A stretch of 64,000 nucleotides of DNA, from the NCBI RefSeq assembly GCF_027483985.1, contig NZ_JAIXTJ010000021.1:1-64000 (forward strand), given 5' to 3'. The notes beneath the pieces were generated by a model that was not told where the DNA came from, made no database searches, and was given only the letters and a program-made list of their open reading frames with translations. The position numbers and the translations under genes were made by a program. Source of the stretch: Flavobacterium sp. Lineage in GTDB: Bacteria; Bacteroidota; Bacteroidia; Flavobacteriales; Flavobacteriaceae. This document shows positions 24,252 to 34,120 of this stretch, piece after piece; position 1 is the first letter of the stretch; each line of letters starts with the position of its first letter.

Positions 24252-24791
24252 ATGAAAACAGTTGATAAATACCTTTTTCAAGCCTTGGATAACTATCCGT
24301 ATTGGTTGGAAGGAACCATCGAATCCTTAGATTACGCTTTGTCCTACAACGACAAAAACGTAATGGCTTTGTGTTTGTATGGTAGAATCCAAACTGAGCA
24401 ATTGCACGATTATGAAGAAGCGAAACGTTATTTTCAAGAAGCATTAGCGATCGATATTCATGCGGTTGCAGTATATCCGTATTATTTGGATGCTTTACTT
24501 TTAAACGAAGATTACGACGAAGCATCCAAGCTAATTGATTTTGCTTTGACCATAAAAGGCATTAACAAAGTAGTAATTATGCTTAGAAAAGTATTCTTAT
24601 TGGAACAACAAAGAGAATTCAAGAAAGCAGTTAAATTGCTAAAAGAGATTAAGCTTTTACTAACGGCAAACGACAATTCCTACGAAGTAGAAGAAACCGA
24701 AAAGCGACTAAAAGCTAAATTGGAATTGCTAAAACCAAAGAAAAAAGCAAAATCTAAAAAAGATGGTGACAAGAAAAAGAAGAAGAATTGA
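24252..24791 (+). CDS. TPR-like protein, third gene of the rtcB-prfH cassette
   Basis: This soluble 179-residue helical protein has TPR-like repeats (ALCLYGRIQTEQLHDYEEAK followed by RYFQEALAID) and a very lysine-rich C-terminal tail (KPKKKAKSKKDGDKKKKKN). The poly-Lys tail suggests RNA or ribosome contact. It is co-oriented with prfH 33 nt upstream and is followed by a terminator, so it probably belongs to the cassette. Whether it helps RtcB/PrfH is unknown. No signal peptide or membrane segment is seen. Confidence 0.8.
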   Translation: MKTVDKYLFQALDNYPYWLEGTIESLDYALSYNDKNVMALCLYGRIQTEQLHDYEEAKRYFQEALAIDIHAVAVYPYYLDALLLNEDYDEASKLIDFALTIKGINKVVIMLRKVFLLEQQREFKKAVKLLKEIKLLLTANDNSYEVEETEKRLKAKLELLKPKKKAKSKKDGDKKKKKN

Positions 24792-24796
24792 TTTAT

Positions 24797-24830
24797 ACCT
24801 AACAGGTTTTCAAAACTTGTTAGGTTTTTT
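24797..24830 (+). terminator. Intrinsic terminator after the rtcB cassette
   Basis: ACCTAACAGGTTTT and AAAACTTGTTAGGT form a stem of about 13 bp with one G-U pair and a minimal loop, followed by six T residues. Confidence 0.85.
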
Positions 24831-24838
24831 CTTTATAT

Positions 24839-26968
24839 TTATTCTTCCATCAAAACTTCCAAAATACTAATCGCAGCTTCACTAATTTTAGTACCAGGAC
24901 CAAAAACAGCAACAGCACCAGCATCAAAAAGGAATTGATAATCTTGCGCAGGAATTACGCCTCCAACAATTACCATAATATCTTCACGTCCGTATTTTTT
25001 TAGTTCTGCAATAACTTGTGGTACTAAAGTTTTATGTCCAGCCGCAAGAGAGGAAACTCCAAGAATGTGAACATCGTTTTCAACTGCCTGTTTTGCAGCT
25101 TCTTGTGGCGTTTGAAATAATGGACCAATGTCCACGTCAAAACCTACGTCGGCATAACCTGTGGCTACAACTTTTGCGCCACGATCGTGTCCGTCTTGTC
25201 CCATTTTAGCAATCATAATTCTAGGACGACGACCTTCTTTTTGGGCGAAGGCATCGGCTAGTTGTTTTGCTTTTTCAAAACTTTCGTCGTTTTTTATTTC
25301 TTTACTATACACGCCGCTAAAACTTCTAATTTGTGCTTTATATCTTCCGAAAACTGCTTCCAAAGCATCACTAATTTCACCTAATGTGGCTCTGTTTCTT
25401 GCTGCTTCTACTGCCAAATCTAATAAATTTCCATTAGAGTTTTTAGCACAATCGGTTAATTTTGCTAAACATTCGGCAACTTTAGTGTTGTCACGAGTGG
25501 CTTTTATTTGTGTCAAACGCTCAATTTGTTGCTTGCGCACCATATCGTTATCGACATCCAAAATCTGTAATGGATCTTCTTTTTCTAATCTAAATTTGTT
25601 AACGCCAACAATAATATCTTGACTGCTGTCAATTCTGGCTTGTTTTCTAGCCGCAGCTTCTTCGATTCTTAATTTAGGAATTCCTGATTCAATAGCTTTA
25701 GTCATTCCGCCAAGGGCTTCTACTTCTTCAATTAATGCCCAAGCTTTTTCAGCAATTTCAGCTGTCAAAGTTTCTACATAATAACTTCCAGCCCAAGGAT
25801 CGACCGTTTTGGTGATTTTGGTTTCTTCTTGCAAAAAGATTTGGGTGTTTCTGGCAATTCTTGCTGAGAAATCGGTTGGTAAAGCAATCGCTTCGTCCAA
25901 TGCGTTGGTATGTAAGGATTGTGTTCCTCCAAAGGCCGCAGCAGCTGCTTCAATAGCTGTTCGAGCCACATTATTAAACGGATCTTGCTCGGTTAAACTC
26001 CAACCCGATGTTTGACAATGCGTTCGCAATGCCAATGATTTTTCATCTTTCGGATGGAATTGTTTTAGCAATTTTGCCCATAACATTCTACCGGCGCGCA
26101 TTTTGGCGATTTCCATAAAATGATTCATTCCAATTGCCCAGAAAAAGGAAAGGCGAGGAGCGAATTCATCGATTTTCATTCCGGTTGCTAAACCTGTTCG
26201 AATGTATTCTAAGCCATCGGCTAGAGTGTACGCTAATTCAATGTCTGCAGTTGCTCCAGCTTCTTGCATATGATAACCCGAAATTGAAATCGAGTTGAAT
26301 TTTGGCATATATTTACTAGTATATTCAAAAATGTCAGCAATGATTTTCATCGATGGCGTTGGCGGATAAATGTAGGTGTTTCTAACCATAAATTCCTTCA
26401 AAATATCGTTTTGAATTGTTCCTGAAAGTAGGTTTGGAGCGACACCTTGTTCTTCGGCAGCAACAATATAAAATGCCATAATTGGTAAAACTGCACCATT
26501 CATAGTCATAGAAACCGACATTTCATCTAATGGAATTTGGTTGAATAATATTTTCATATCTTCAACCGAATCAATGGCAACACCAGCTTTTCCTACGTCA
26601 CCAAAAACGCGTTCGTGATCAGAATCGTAGCCTCTGTGCGTTGCTAAATCGAATGCTACCGAAAGTCCTTTTTGACCTGCCGCAAGATTTCTTCTATAGA
26701 ACGCATTACTTTCTTCGGCAGTTGAAAATCCTGCATATTGTCGTACGGTCCAAGGACGACGCACGTACATAGTAGCATAAGGTCCACGAAGATTGGGCGC
26801 AAAACCAGCACCAAAATCTAAATGTTCCAATTCTTGAATGTCTTCTTTGGAGTAGATTTTTTTTATATCAATGTTTTCGGCTGTGTGGAAAGTTTGTTCC
26901 TCACTATTGGTATTTGTATTTTGACTTTTGGAATTTGTCAAGGTGATGTGTTGTATGTCTTTTCTCAT
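24839..26968 (-). CDS. mutB: Methylmalonyl-CoA mutase large subunit
   Basis: The large (catalytic) subunit, 709 residues, interconverts methylmalonyl-CoA and succinyl-CoA with adenosylcobalamin. The N-terminal TIM barrel has [20 protein letters not shown] and the [26 protein letters not shown] and [19 protein letters not shown] segments. The C-terminal B12 domain has the base-off histidine in [20 protein letters not shown] and [11 protein letters not shown]. It lies 2 nt downstream of the small subunit gene. In flavobacteria it serves propionate or branched-chain/odd-chain catabolism. No mutase chaperone gene (MeaB) lies in the window. Confidence 0.97.
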   Translation of the reverse strand: MRKDIQHITLTNSKSQNTNTNSEEQTFHTAENIDIKKIYSKEDIQELEHLDFGAGFAPNLRGPYATMYVRRPWTVRQYAGFSTAEESNAFYRRNLAAGQKGLSVAFDLATHRGYDSDHERVFGDVGKAGVAIDSVEDMKILFNQIPLDEMSVSMTMNGAVLPIMAFYIVAAEEQGVAPNLLSGTIQNDILKEFMVRNTYIYPPTPSMKIIADIFEYTSKYMPKFNSISISGYHMQEAGATADIELAYTLADGLEYIRTGLATGMKIDEFAPRLSFFWAIGMNHFMEIAKMRAGRMLWAKLLKQFHPKDEKSLALRTHCQTSGWSLTEQDPFNNVARTAIEAAAAAFGGTQSLHTNALDEAIALPTDFSARIARNTQIFLQEETKITKTVDPWAGSYYVETLTAEIAEKAWALIEEVEALGGMTKAIESGIPKLRIEEAAARKQARIDSSQDIIVGVNKFRLEKEDPLQILDVDNDMVRKQQIERLTQIKATRDNTKVAECLAKLTDCAKNSNGNLLDLAVEAARNRATLGEISDALEAVFGRYKAQIRSFSGVYSKEIKNDESFEKAKQLADAFAQKEGRRPRIMIAKMGQDGHDRGAKVVATGYADVGFDVDIGPLFQTPQEAAKQAVENDVHILGVSSLAAGHKTLVPQVIAELKKYGREDIMVIVGGVIPAQDYQFLFDAGAVAVFGPGTKISEAAISILEVLMEE

Positions 26969-26970
26969 AG

Positions 26971-28347
26971 TTATGCTTCTTGAGATAATCGTTCTTGCTC
27001 TAATTTCTCAGCCAATCGTTTTTCAATAATAGGCGTAATTAGTGTTTTTCGCGGATTTTGTTTTACAAACGGATACAATTCTAAATCGTGCTTCATTCGA
27101 TCATTTTTGTTAGGATACTTGTTGGTTCCTAATAAAATTTCTTTTCCGCTGTCGAATAGTTCTTGTTCTTTGTTGGCACTTTCACTGATTTTTCGCTGAA
27201 TCGTTCCTTCGATTAATTGGCTGATGAGACCACCATTTTTTTCAATATCTTTGAATAATTCTAAAGCTTTATCTGCCAATTGTAGGGTTAAACTTTCGAT
27301 ATAATATGCACCATCAGCAGCATTATTTACTTTATCAAAATAACTTTCGTGTTTCAAAATTAATAGTTGATTTCTCGAAATTCTGTCACCAAACTCATTG
27401 TCTTTGTGATACAAAGCATCATAAGGAAGGTTAGAAATAAAATCAGCATTTCCGAGAATAGCGCTCATGCATTCGGTAGTGGTGCGAAGCATGTTTACAT
27501 TATAATCGTATAATGTTTTGTTTCTTTTGGTTGGAGTGACTACAATTACGCATTCTAATTCGTGATTATACTCTTTTGCCAATGTTGAAAATAAAATTCG
27601 CAATGCACGTAGTTTCGCGATTTCAAAAAAGTAATTTGTTCCAACAGAAACTTCAATAGTTATAGAATGTTTTATTGCGGGAATTCTATTGAAATATTCA
27701 TTTGCTTGGGATAAAGTGTATGCCAATTGCTGCACCATATTTGCACCCGAATTTTGATAAATTCCCGAATTAATATTTAAATAATTTATTGCCGATGAAC
27801 CTGCAATTATATTTAGTTTGTCAAAATCATTTTCAAGATTTTCAAACCAATTTCCGTCTTTTGTCAGTTGAGCAATTGGGTCGATTTGTAAAATGAAGTT
27901 AGCTTTGCTTTGGGTTGCGTAATTATTTATTTTGGTTACTATATCGATTGAAAGGAAGGGCAAATAAAAAAAATAGGTAACGTTTTGCAGCGGAAGATTT
28001 TGCATCAAATCTGCAATTGAAATGTTTTCGTTTTCTATGGTAAATCGAATGCTTTCGGCACCGCGGTTTAAAGAATCTATCGCACGTTCATTAGATTTCT
28101 TTACATCGTGAACAAAGATGTTTTGTAGAATTTGAAAGGTGTTTTTAGTACTTACCTCAAATTTTTTTTCACTTGAAGATTCGTTTTCATCGCTGTGATA
28201 AAATGGTTTAACTTTGATGCCTTCTGGGCTTTCCCATACTAAGGTTTCATTGTAATCTGCGCCTTTGAGTTCGTATTGTATTTGCTGTTTCCATTGTTTG
28301 GAACTTACGCTTTCAAAATCGGTAAAAAGTGGTTTATTTGTGCTCAC
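26971..28347 (-). CDS. mutA: Methylmalonyl-CoA mutase small subunit
   Basis: The small subunit has 458 residues. It shares the barrel fold of the large subunit ([60 protein letters not shown]) but lacks the C-terminal DGHDRGA B12 motif and so stops about 250 residues earlier, as expected for the non-catalytic partner. The region around residues 25-130 is diverged. It precedes the large subunit in the same operon with a 2-nt gap. Confidence 0.94.
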   Translation of the reverse strand: MSTNKPLFTDFESVSSKQWKQQIQYELKGADYNETLVWESPEGIKVKPFYHSDENESSSEKKFEVSTKNTFQILQNIFVHDVKKSNERAIDSLNRGAESIRFTIENENISIADLMQNLPLQNVTYFFYLPFLSIDIVTKINNYATQSKANFILQIDPIAQLTKDGNWFENLENDFDKLNIIAGSSAINYLNINSGIYQNSGANMVQQLAYTLSQANEYFNRIPAIKHSITIEVSVGTNYFFEIAKLRALRILFSTLAKEYNHELECVIVVTPTKRNKTLYDYNVNMLRTTTECMSAILGNADFISNLPYDALYHKDNEFGDRISRNQLLILKHESYFDKVNNAADGAYYIESLTLQLADKALELFKDIEKNGGLISQLIEGTIQRKISESANKEQELFDSGKEILLGTNKYPNKNDRMKHDLELYPFVKQNPRKTLITPIIEKRLAEKLEQERLSQEA

Positions 28348-28532
28348 AAGTATAATGCTTTTTGATACTTCAAATTTAGTTAAAATTATCTTTTGCTGGA
28401 GATTTACCTTTGATTTTTTGCAAAATAGGTATATACTTTTTGGATGGTTAAATTCTACTACTGATAAATGATAAATTTGTCTTTTCGAATGAGTTTTTTT
28501 AGAACCGTGACATTTAGTTTAAAGTTCACAAT

Positions 28533-28594
28533 CTAGCCCTGATTGCAGTGGCACGAAGTAGAACGCAAAGCAGGAATTGCCATTTCCAAAATGC
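28533..28594 (+). repeat. Dispersed flavobacterial intergenic element, copy B
   Basis: Reads TAGCCCTGATTGCAGTGG then, after a variable middle, CAAAGCAGGAATTGCC, matching copy A at 23391-23479 in reverse orientation. Like copy A it is antisense to both flanking genes. It runs up to the stop codon of the FtsB-like gene. Confidence 0.6.
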
Positions 28595-28948
28595 CTACTG
28601 TTTCGCTTCTTCTAAACTGTCTTTGATTCTATCTTGTTCGATATCAATTATGTAAATATCCTCACTATCTTTTTTCATATAGTATTTCTCGCGAGCATAT
28701 TTTTCGGTTTGACCAGGATTGTTGAGGTTTTTAATACTTTGTTGGTCTTTGGCAATTTCTTGTTGGTAGTATTCTTTGTTGTCTTCAAGTTCATCGATTT
28801 CGGCATTTAAAATGCGATGGTCTAAATAAGAATAATTGTCAAGAAAAAGCATCCAGACGATGAAAAATGCGGTAACCAAAGTGTATTTGCTTCCTAAGAA
28901 TTTAAGAAACGGATAGTCACTAATTAAATTTTGAAACCAATTTTTCAT
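28595..28948 (-). CDS. FtsB/DivIC-like septum formation initiator
   Basis: This 117-residue bitopic protein has a short cytoplasmic N-terminus, one transmembrane helix (about residues 21-40, LVTAFFIVWMLFLDNYSYL) and a coiled coil (DELEDNKEYYQQEIAKDQQS). It ends in the EKYAREKYYMKKDSEDIYII segment typical of the FtsB/DivIC family, which bridges FtsQ and FtsL in the divisome. It lies 17 nt downstream of udk, an order I recall from flavobacteria. Confidence 0.88.
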   Translation of the reverse strand: MKNWFQNLISDYPFLKFLGSKYTLVTAFFIVWMLFLDNYSYLDHRILNAEIDELEDNKEYYQQEIAKDQQSIKNLNNPGQTEKYAREKYYMKKDSEDIYIIDIEQDRIKDSLEEAKQ

Positions 28949-28965
28949 TTGTATCTAGCTGTAAA

Positions 28966-29574
28966 TTAGGTCAAGCGTTGGTTGATTACGGCACGAACTA
29001 CATCAATAGCAACCGTATTGTATTTGTCATTAGGAATGATAATATCAGCAAATGCCTTGGTTGGTTCGATAAACTGTTGGTGCATTGGTTTTAATGTGGT
29101 TTGGTAACGGTTTAAAACTTCTTCCATATCGCGGCCACGCTCGGCAATATCACGTTTTAAACGACGAATTAATCGCTCGTCAGAATCGGCGTGAACATAA
29201 ACTTTAATATCAAACATTTCACGAAGTTCGGGATTGGTTAAGATAAGAATTCCTTCTACAATCATTACTTTTCGCGGATGTGTTGAAATGGTATCGTCTG
29301 TTCTGTTGTGAGTTACAAATGAATAAACCGGTTGATTTATTGTTTCTCCGGCTTTTAACTCTTTTAAATGCTTTACTAAGAGTTCGAAATCAATGGCACG
29401 AGGATGATCAAAGTTGATGTTGCTGCGTTCTTCATAACTCATTCCTACATTTTGTTTGTAGTAAGAATCTTGAGAAATAATTCCGACTTCGGCCTCTGGA
29501 AGTTCGTTCATAATTTGGTGCACTACTGTTGTTTTACCTGAACCTGTTCCGCCTGCAATTCCGATGATAAGCAT
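28966..29574 (-). CDS. udk: Uridine kinase
   Basis: Uridine/cytidine kinase (202 residues from the ATG at 29574) phosphorylates uridine and cytidine in salvage. The P-loop GIAGGTGSGKTTVVHQI opens the protein, followed by ISQDSYYKQN, NFDHPRAIDFELL and YSFVTHNRTDDTI. An upstream in-frame extension to 29652 overlaps a good promoter (29601-29627) and is rejected. It probably forms a unit with the FtsB-like gene. Confidence 0.95.
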   Translation of the reverse strand: MLIIGIAGGTGSGKTTVVHQIMNELPEAEVGIISQDSYYKQNVGMSYEERSNINFDHPRAIDFELLVKHLKELKAGETINQPVYSFVTHNRTDDTISTHPRKVMIVEGILILTNPELREMFDIKVYVHADSDERLIRRLKRDIAERGRDMEEVLNRYQTTLKPMHQQFIEPTKAFADIIIPNDKYNTVAIDVVRAVINQRLT

Positions 29575-29600
29575 AATATTTTGTTGTGTTTTAATTTCGG

Positions 29601-29627
29601 CAAAAATAAGATAAAAATCGATTGCAA
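29601..29627 (-). promoter_or_regulatory. udk promoter (TTG-N16-TAnnTTTG)
   Basis: On the minus strand TTG (29627-29625) and TATTTTTG (29608-29601) are separated by 16 nt, close to the flavobacterial -33/-7 arrangement. The box lies 26 nt upstream of the ATG at 29574 and fixes that start. Confidence 0.6.
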
Positions 29628-29631
29628 CTTC

Positions 29632-29731
29632 AAAAATCAAATTCAATTTCAAAAAGCAATTTCAAAAAGCAATTTCAACTTCAAAAGTCAAGTTTAATTT
29701 CAAAAATTAGTTTCAAATTCAACAATTAATT
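29632..29731. repeat. Degenerate ~13-nt tandem repeat upstream of udk
   Basis: The unit CAATTTCAAAAAG and decayed relatives are repeated through this stretch with almost no G. It lies upstream of the udk promoter, so unlike the heptad arrays it is not in the leader. The remaining gap 29732-29974 shows nothing I can identify except a near -7 box (TATCTTTA, 29951-29958) before the next + strand gene. Confidence 0.6.
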
Positions 29732-29974
29732 TCTACCACTAAAATTAATTTATTGTAACACAGATTTGAGAAATTTGAGAAATTTTAATGATCTGTGTTT
29801 AAAAAAAACAATTTAAGACAATGCTATGTTGTTTGTTTTTAAATGATTAATGTTTTTCTTTTTGGTTTATTCCTTTTAATTTTTAATTCTATTTTCTTTA
29901 TTTAACAAAAGATTATTGGATACTTATATTTTTATTTTGAATGTTTAAAATATCTTTAGTCAAATTAGTAAAAG

Positions 29975-30712
29975 ATGAAGATAAACTACTTTTTGTTTCT
30001 ATTGTTATGGGTTCAAGTTTCGAATTGTCAAACTGAAAAAATCATTTCGGGTAAAGTGGTTAATGAAAACTTTGCAATGGCGAAAGTTGACGTAATTAAT
30101 ATGACTCAGAAAACGGTTGTTGCTACTAATAACGATGGTGAGTTTAAAATTAAAGTTGCTGTTGGTGACAAATTAGTGTTGTTTGTAAACGAATTTAATA
30201 ATTACAAAATAATTATCACTCAAAAGGATCTTGATGCCAATAATTTGCAGTTAAACTTATCAAAATTGCCCATTGAGCTTGATGAGGTTGTAATTTCAAA
30301 TAAATTTACAAGAGCTCCAATTGTAACACAAGAAGATATCGATAAAATAACTTTGGACAAACAAGCCGCAGCTCCAAAAGTTATTGGCGCTTATGACGGA
30401 CAAATTACAAATGGTGCCGATTTTATTAGAATGGGAAAGGGTTTAGCTAAATTTGTAAAAGGTATTTTTGGTTCCGATGAAAAAGACGTTAAAGCTGAAG
30501 TGATTCCTTTTAAGAATTATTTAGAAAATATTTTTGATAACAAATTTTATACCGATTCTTTAAAATTAAAGTATGAGGATATCACCGTTTTTAAAGAATA
30601 CTGTGAACTCGATAAACAAGCAACAGTGTTAATGAAAGATGTTGATGAATTACGGATTTATGAATTTCTTATTGCTAAAAGTGATGCTTTTAAAAAAATG
30701 CGTAACTATTAA
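29975..30712 (+). CDS. Carboxypeptidase-like regulatory domain protein
   Basis: This secreted 245-residue protein has a signal peptide (INYFLFLLLWVQVSNCQT), then a CarboxypepD_reg-like beta-sandwich (ISGKVVNENFAMAKVDVINM through LPIELDEVVI). The remainder is of unknown, mostly helical character (DFIRMGKGLAKFVKGIF). Such proteins are common in flavobacterial envelopes. It converges on the TIGR02757 gene with a 1-nt gap. No function can be assigned. Confidence 0.75.
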   Translation: MKINYFLFLLLWVQVSNCQTEKIISGKVVNENFAMAKVDVINMTQKTVVATNNDGEFKIKVAVGDKLVLFVNEFNNYKIIITQKDLDANNLQLNLSKLPIELDEVVISNKFTRAPIVTQEDIDKITLDKQAAAPKVIGAYDGQITNGADFIRMGKGLAKFVKGIFGSDEKDVKAEVIPFKNYLENIFDNKFYTDSLKLKYEDITVFKEYCELDKQATVLMKDVDELRIYEFLIAKSDAFKKMRNY

Positions 30713-30713
30713 T

Positions 30714-31478
30714 TTAAAACTTTTCGAAAACGCCCAAACCAAAGAGGGCAAAATCATATTTTACAGGATCATTTGCATCTAGTTGTCTTAAATTAGAATC
30801 TAGTTCGAAAAGTGCTTTGGCGTCGTTTTGTTTTCTTGAAAGTAATTCCAATTTTCGGGCGACATTTCCGGAGTGAACGTCTAAAGGACAAGATAATGCT
30901 GCGGTTGGAATGGTTTTCCAGATTCCGAAATCTACTCCTTTTTTATCGTTTCTTACCATCCAACGTAGGAACATATTAATTCTCTTCGCTGCCGAGTTAT
31001 TTAGTGGATCAGAAATGTGTTTTTGTGTACGGTTTTGATGATCAATTTCAAAAAATACTTTCTTGAATTCAGAGATGCTTTTTTGCATTGAAGTTTCTTC
31101 GCAATTATTTGAAAAAACGGCTTCCAAACCATTGTGATTAGAATAAATATTTTGCAATCCTTTGATAAATGTAATCATATCAACACCATTGAAAGTGCGA
31201 TGCACAAAATTTTCTAACTTTTCGAGTTGATATTCTTGATGATTCATTACAAAATCGAAAGGCGAATTCCCCATAAAATCCATCATTTTTTTGGAGTTGC
31301 TGATGATCATTTTTCGGTTTCCCCAAGCGATTGTGGCAGCCAAAAATCCTGCAATTTCAATATCTTCTTTCAATGAAAATTGATGCGGAATTTGTATTGG
31401 ATCACTTTCGATGAAATTAGGATTGTTGTACAACTCGACCTTTTCGTCAAGAAAAGATTTTTGCTCTGATTTAGTCAT
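30714..31478 (-). CDS. TIGR02757 family protein (DUF2400)
   Basis: This 254-residue protein has family hallmarks: a charged start (DEKVELYNNP), EIAGFLAATIAWGNRKMIISN, the NMFLRWMVRNDKKGVDFGIW segment and PLDVHSGNVARKL. The fold resembles the helix-hairpin-helix glycosylase superfamily by the RWMVR-D-x-H-x-R pattern, but no reaction is established. Its start overlaps the upstream membrane-protein gene by 8 nt. Confidence 0.85.
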   Translation of the reverse strand: MTKSEQKSFLDEKVELYNNPNFIESDPIQIPHQFSLKEDIEIAGFLAATIAWGNRKMIISNSKKMMDFMGNSPFDFVMNHQEYQLEKLENFVHRTFNGVDMITFIKGLQNIYSNHNGLEAVFSNNCEETSMQKSISEFKKVFFEIDHQNRTQKHISDPLNNSAAKRINMFLRWMVRNDKKGVDFGIWKTIPTAALSCPLDVHSGNVARKLELLSRKQNDAKALFELDSNLRQLDANDPVKYDFALFGLGVFEKF

Positions 31479-33171
31479 TTTCTTTTATTTTTTTGGCATA
31501 AAATCCGTCTTTTATTTCGCTGGTCCTTAGCTGCGGAATGATTTTAAAATATTTTTCGAAATACTTAATTTGGTCTTTGTTTACGCAAGGAAGCATCCCA
31601 TTTCCGCTTGCCCAAAAGAAATCGTTTTGAATAGGTGAGTTGTACTTTATATTTCCTAATTGAATGACTTCAAATGAAGTGTTGTTTTTGGTATTTTGAT
31701 GTGGAAAAACAATATTCTCTGTTGAAAAATTACTGAGTTCCATCATAAATTTATAATTCGAAAAACGGTTCAATTTGACTGGAACAAATAGAATGAATAG
31801 TGTGGGAACGAGTGAAAGTAATAAAAGACTATTGATGATAACTTTATTTCTAACTAAAGTAACAAAGCAAAACAATCCAAAAAACAATATAAAATTCATA
31901 AAAAATCGATACTGAGGCGATGTTGCAAATAGGAGAATTAATTGCAAAATCATCAATAGATATAATATCCAAACTGCTTTTTCATTTTGGAATTTATAAA
32001 TAATTAAAGGCGAAATAAGTAGTAATAATACGCTCAACTTATTAAACAAACCATTAAGTTTTGGTAGTGATAACCATCTTAAAAATAAATCAAAGGCCGA
32101 CATAGAATTGTATTGTGGTAAATCGACGAAGTAACCATAATATTTTAATTGATCGTAATAAAAGTTTTCTATACTATCAGGAATGGCATAGTCTGTCGTC
32201 AAAAATGTAAATAATTTGGACGGAAATATGGGCGAACCACAAATTATCATATTTTTAGTTACAAAAAGTACTAAAACAAGTACTGAAATAAGGAACGATT
32301 TTGATAAATTCTTGTAGAGTATTCTGAAGTTTTGCACAAGTAATACAATTGGAATTAATACAAAAGTTAACGTTGTGTTTTTGATATAAAGCGTAAAAAG
32401 TATTAGAGTTACAATCAAATTAAAAACTTCAATAGTACATTTTTTATAATTTTCTAAAAAGTAAAAAAAGATAATAAACGACAAAACATAAACCGGAATA
32501 TCAGGCGATGGTGCACTAATAAATTGAAATAAAAAAATACTTGTTATCGGAAATAAACCTATCAAAAGATAGTTAGCGTTTTTGTTGTCGTAAAATTCTT
32601 GAAGTTTTTGAACAGAAAAAAAAGTTCCTAAAAGAAGTACAAATCCGCTTAAATCATTAAAATTAGAATATAAAAAAGAAAAATTAAATGCGCTTTGCGT
32701 GATGTGCCAGCCACTGACTTGTCCAAGAAAAAAATGCAGATTTACCAATCCTTTTACAAAACCATATTCGTTAATCCACTTGATGGTTTGAATGTAATAA
32801 GATTCATTATCAATTACATACGGAATGGAACTGCATTGCGCAACAATCATTAAAGTGATTGTGAATAAAAAGATTTTTAGCGTTTTTGATAGTGAATATA
32901 GTTCAATCCAAAAGTTTTTATAAATTTCAATAATTTCCTTTTGGAATTTGAAAAAGAGTAAAAGATTTAGAACTAAAAGTACTCCATGAAATTCAATGTT
33001 GATTCTACCAAAAATTGCCCAAACGCTCGCAAGAATGGTAACAGAAAACAATCCTAAAATTAATGTAATCGAGAAATTTTTATTTTTCAATCCAATACAT
33101 CTATCTAATCCAAAACCAAGATTGATTGTGGTGAAGAGAATATAAATCCAAGATAGAAGTATTAGAAGCAT
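31471..33171 (-). CDS. Large polytopic membrane protein (LIC_10190-like)
   Basis: This 566-residue protein has about twelve or more hydrophobic helices and a soluble C-terminal tail of about 110 residues. The first luminal loop holds IPYVIDNESYYIQTIKWINE and GQVSGWHITQSAFNF, where the acidic DNE pair resembles the catalytic loop of GT-C glycosyltransferases. It looks like the LIC_10190 family of putative membrane glycosyltransferases, recalled from memory. It is coupled by overlap to the TIGR02757 gene. The start lies 8 nt from a long octad array. Confidence 0.7.
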   Translation of the reverse strand: MLLILLSWIYILFTTINLGFGLDRCIGLKNKNFSITLILGLFSVTILASVWAIFGRINIEFHGVLLVLNLLLFFKFQKEIIEIYKNFWIELYSLSKTLKIFLFTITLMIVAQCSSIPYVIDNESYYIQTIKWINEYGFVKGLVNLHFFLGQVSGWHITQSAFNFSFLYSNFNDLSGFVLLLGTFFSVQKLQEFYDNKNANYLLIGLFPITSIFLFQFISAPSPDIPVYVLSFIIFFYFLENYKKCTIEVFNLIVTLILFTLYIKNTTLTFVLIPIVLLVQNFRILYKNLSKSFLISVLVLVLFVTKNMIICGSPIFPSKLFTFLTTDYAIPDSIENFYYDQLKYYGYFVDLPQYNSMSAFDLFLRWLSLPKLNGLFNKLSVLLLLISPLIIYKFQNEKAVWILYLLMILQLILLFATSPQYRFFMNFILFFGLFCFVTLVRNKVIINSLLLLSLVPTLFILFVPVKLNRFSNYKFMMELSNFSTENIVFPHQNTKNNTSFEVIQLGNIKYNSPIQNDFFWASGNGMLPCVNKDQIKYFEKYFKIIPQLRTSEIKDGFYAKKIKEND

Positions 33172-33178
33172 TTAAAAA

Positions 33179-33274
33179 GTTTAGAGGTTTAGAAGTTTAG
33201 AAGTTTAGAAGTTTAGAAGTTTAGAAGTTTAGAAGTTTAAAAGTTTAAAAGTTTAGAAGTTTAAAAGTTTAGAA
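33179..33274 (-). repeat. Twelve-copy octad array
   Basis: Twelve 8-nt units in perfect phase (+ strand GTTTAGAA, with GTTTAGAG and GTTTAAAA variants) lie immediately upstream of the membrane-protein start codon (33171, minus strand). Read in the gene's direction the unit is AAACTTCT or AAACTTTT, the same as upstream of the ferredoxin gene (41129) and parC (51770). Confidence 0.9.
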
Positions 33275-33298
33275 GTTTTTTTGTTACTTGACATTCTA

Positions 33299-33961
33299 CT
33301 ACTTACTTATATGACCATCGACCATAACTAATTTTCTATCGGCCATATTGGCTAATTCTTCGTTGTGGGTCACAATTACGAAGGTTTGTCCAAATTCATC
33401 ACGAAGTTTGAAAAACAATTGATGTAAATTTTCTGCCGATGTGGTGTCTAAATTTCCCGAAGGTTCATCGGCAAAAATTACAGCTGGTTTATTAATCAAC
33501 GCTCTAGCAACTGCAACTCTTTGTTGCTCGCCACCAGAAAGTTCACTTGGTTTGTGGTCCATTCTGTGAGATAATCCAAGATATTCTAATAATTTTTTGG
33601 CTTCGATTTCAGTGGCAGTCTTTTCTTTACCACCAATGTAAGCTGGTATGCAAACGTTTTCTAAAGCTGTAAATTCTGGTAGCAGTTGGTGAAATTGAAA
33701 AATAAATCCCAAATGTTGGTTTCTGAATTTAGATAATGATTTATCATTCATTTTCAAAATTTCCTCATTATTGATAAGTAATGATGTGCCGTTTTCAAGA
33801 GATGGCTTGTCTAACGTTCCAAGTATTTGTAACAGCGTAGTCTTACCTGCACCCGATGCACCTACAATAGATACGATTTCTCCTTTTTCAATATGTAAAT
33901 CAACACCTTTAAGTACTTGTAAACTATCGTAAAACTTATGAATATTTTTGGCTGTTATCAT
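33299..33961 (-). CDS. lolD: ABC transporter ATP-binding protein, LolD-like
   Basis: This 220-residue ABC ATPase has Walker [16 protein letters not shown], the [15 protein letters not shown] signature, Walker [13 protein letters not shown] and the H-loop IVTHNEEL. Length and sequence fit the LolD/MacB subfamily, which powers lipoprotein release or MacB-type export. No permease is adjacent, so the partner LolC/E would be encoded elsewhere, as I recall for flavobacteria. The subfamily call is good; lipoprotein release is inferred. Confidence 0.85.
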   Translation of the reverse strand: MITAKNIHKFYDSLQVLKGVDLHIEKGEIVSIVGASGAGKTTLLQILGTLDKPSLENGTSLLINNEEILKMNDKSLSKFRNQHLGFIFQFHQLLPEFTALENVCIPAYIGGKEKTATEIEAKKLLEYLGLSHRMDHKPSELSGGEQQRVAVARALINKPAVIFADEPSGNLDTTSAENLHQLFFKLRDEFGQTFVIVTHNEELANMADRKLVMVDGHISK

Positions 33962-34079
33962 GCTTCAATTTTTCACAAAGTAACAAAGTATTTTATAAAT
34001 TTTGGTTGTTATAGATTTTTTTTATCGTTGAATAAATAATAAATAAAAGTTAAAGAAAACTATTTGTTTAAATTTTTCG

Positions 34080-34087
34080 TAGATTTG
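34080..34087 (+). promoter_or_regulatory. Putative -7 promoter box for folE
   Basis: TAGATTTG matches TAnnTTTG exactly, 33 nt before the folE ATG. No correctly spaced -33 TTG was found. Confidence 0.5.
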
Positions 34088-34120
34088 TTAAACAAAATAA
34101 TCCCATAAATAGAATTAGCC

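Noticed and set aside
25161..25622. 153-codon open frame antisense to methylmalonyl-CoA mutase
   Set aside because: It mirrors a conserved coding region on the other strand and has no recognisable protein features.
33179..33274. Possible CRISPR array
   Set aside because: The units are 8 nt with no spacers; it is a simple tandem repeat, and no cas genes are near.
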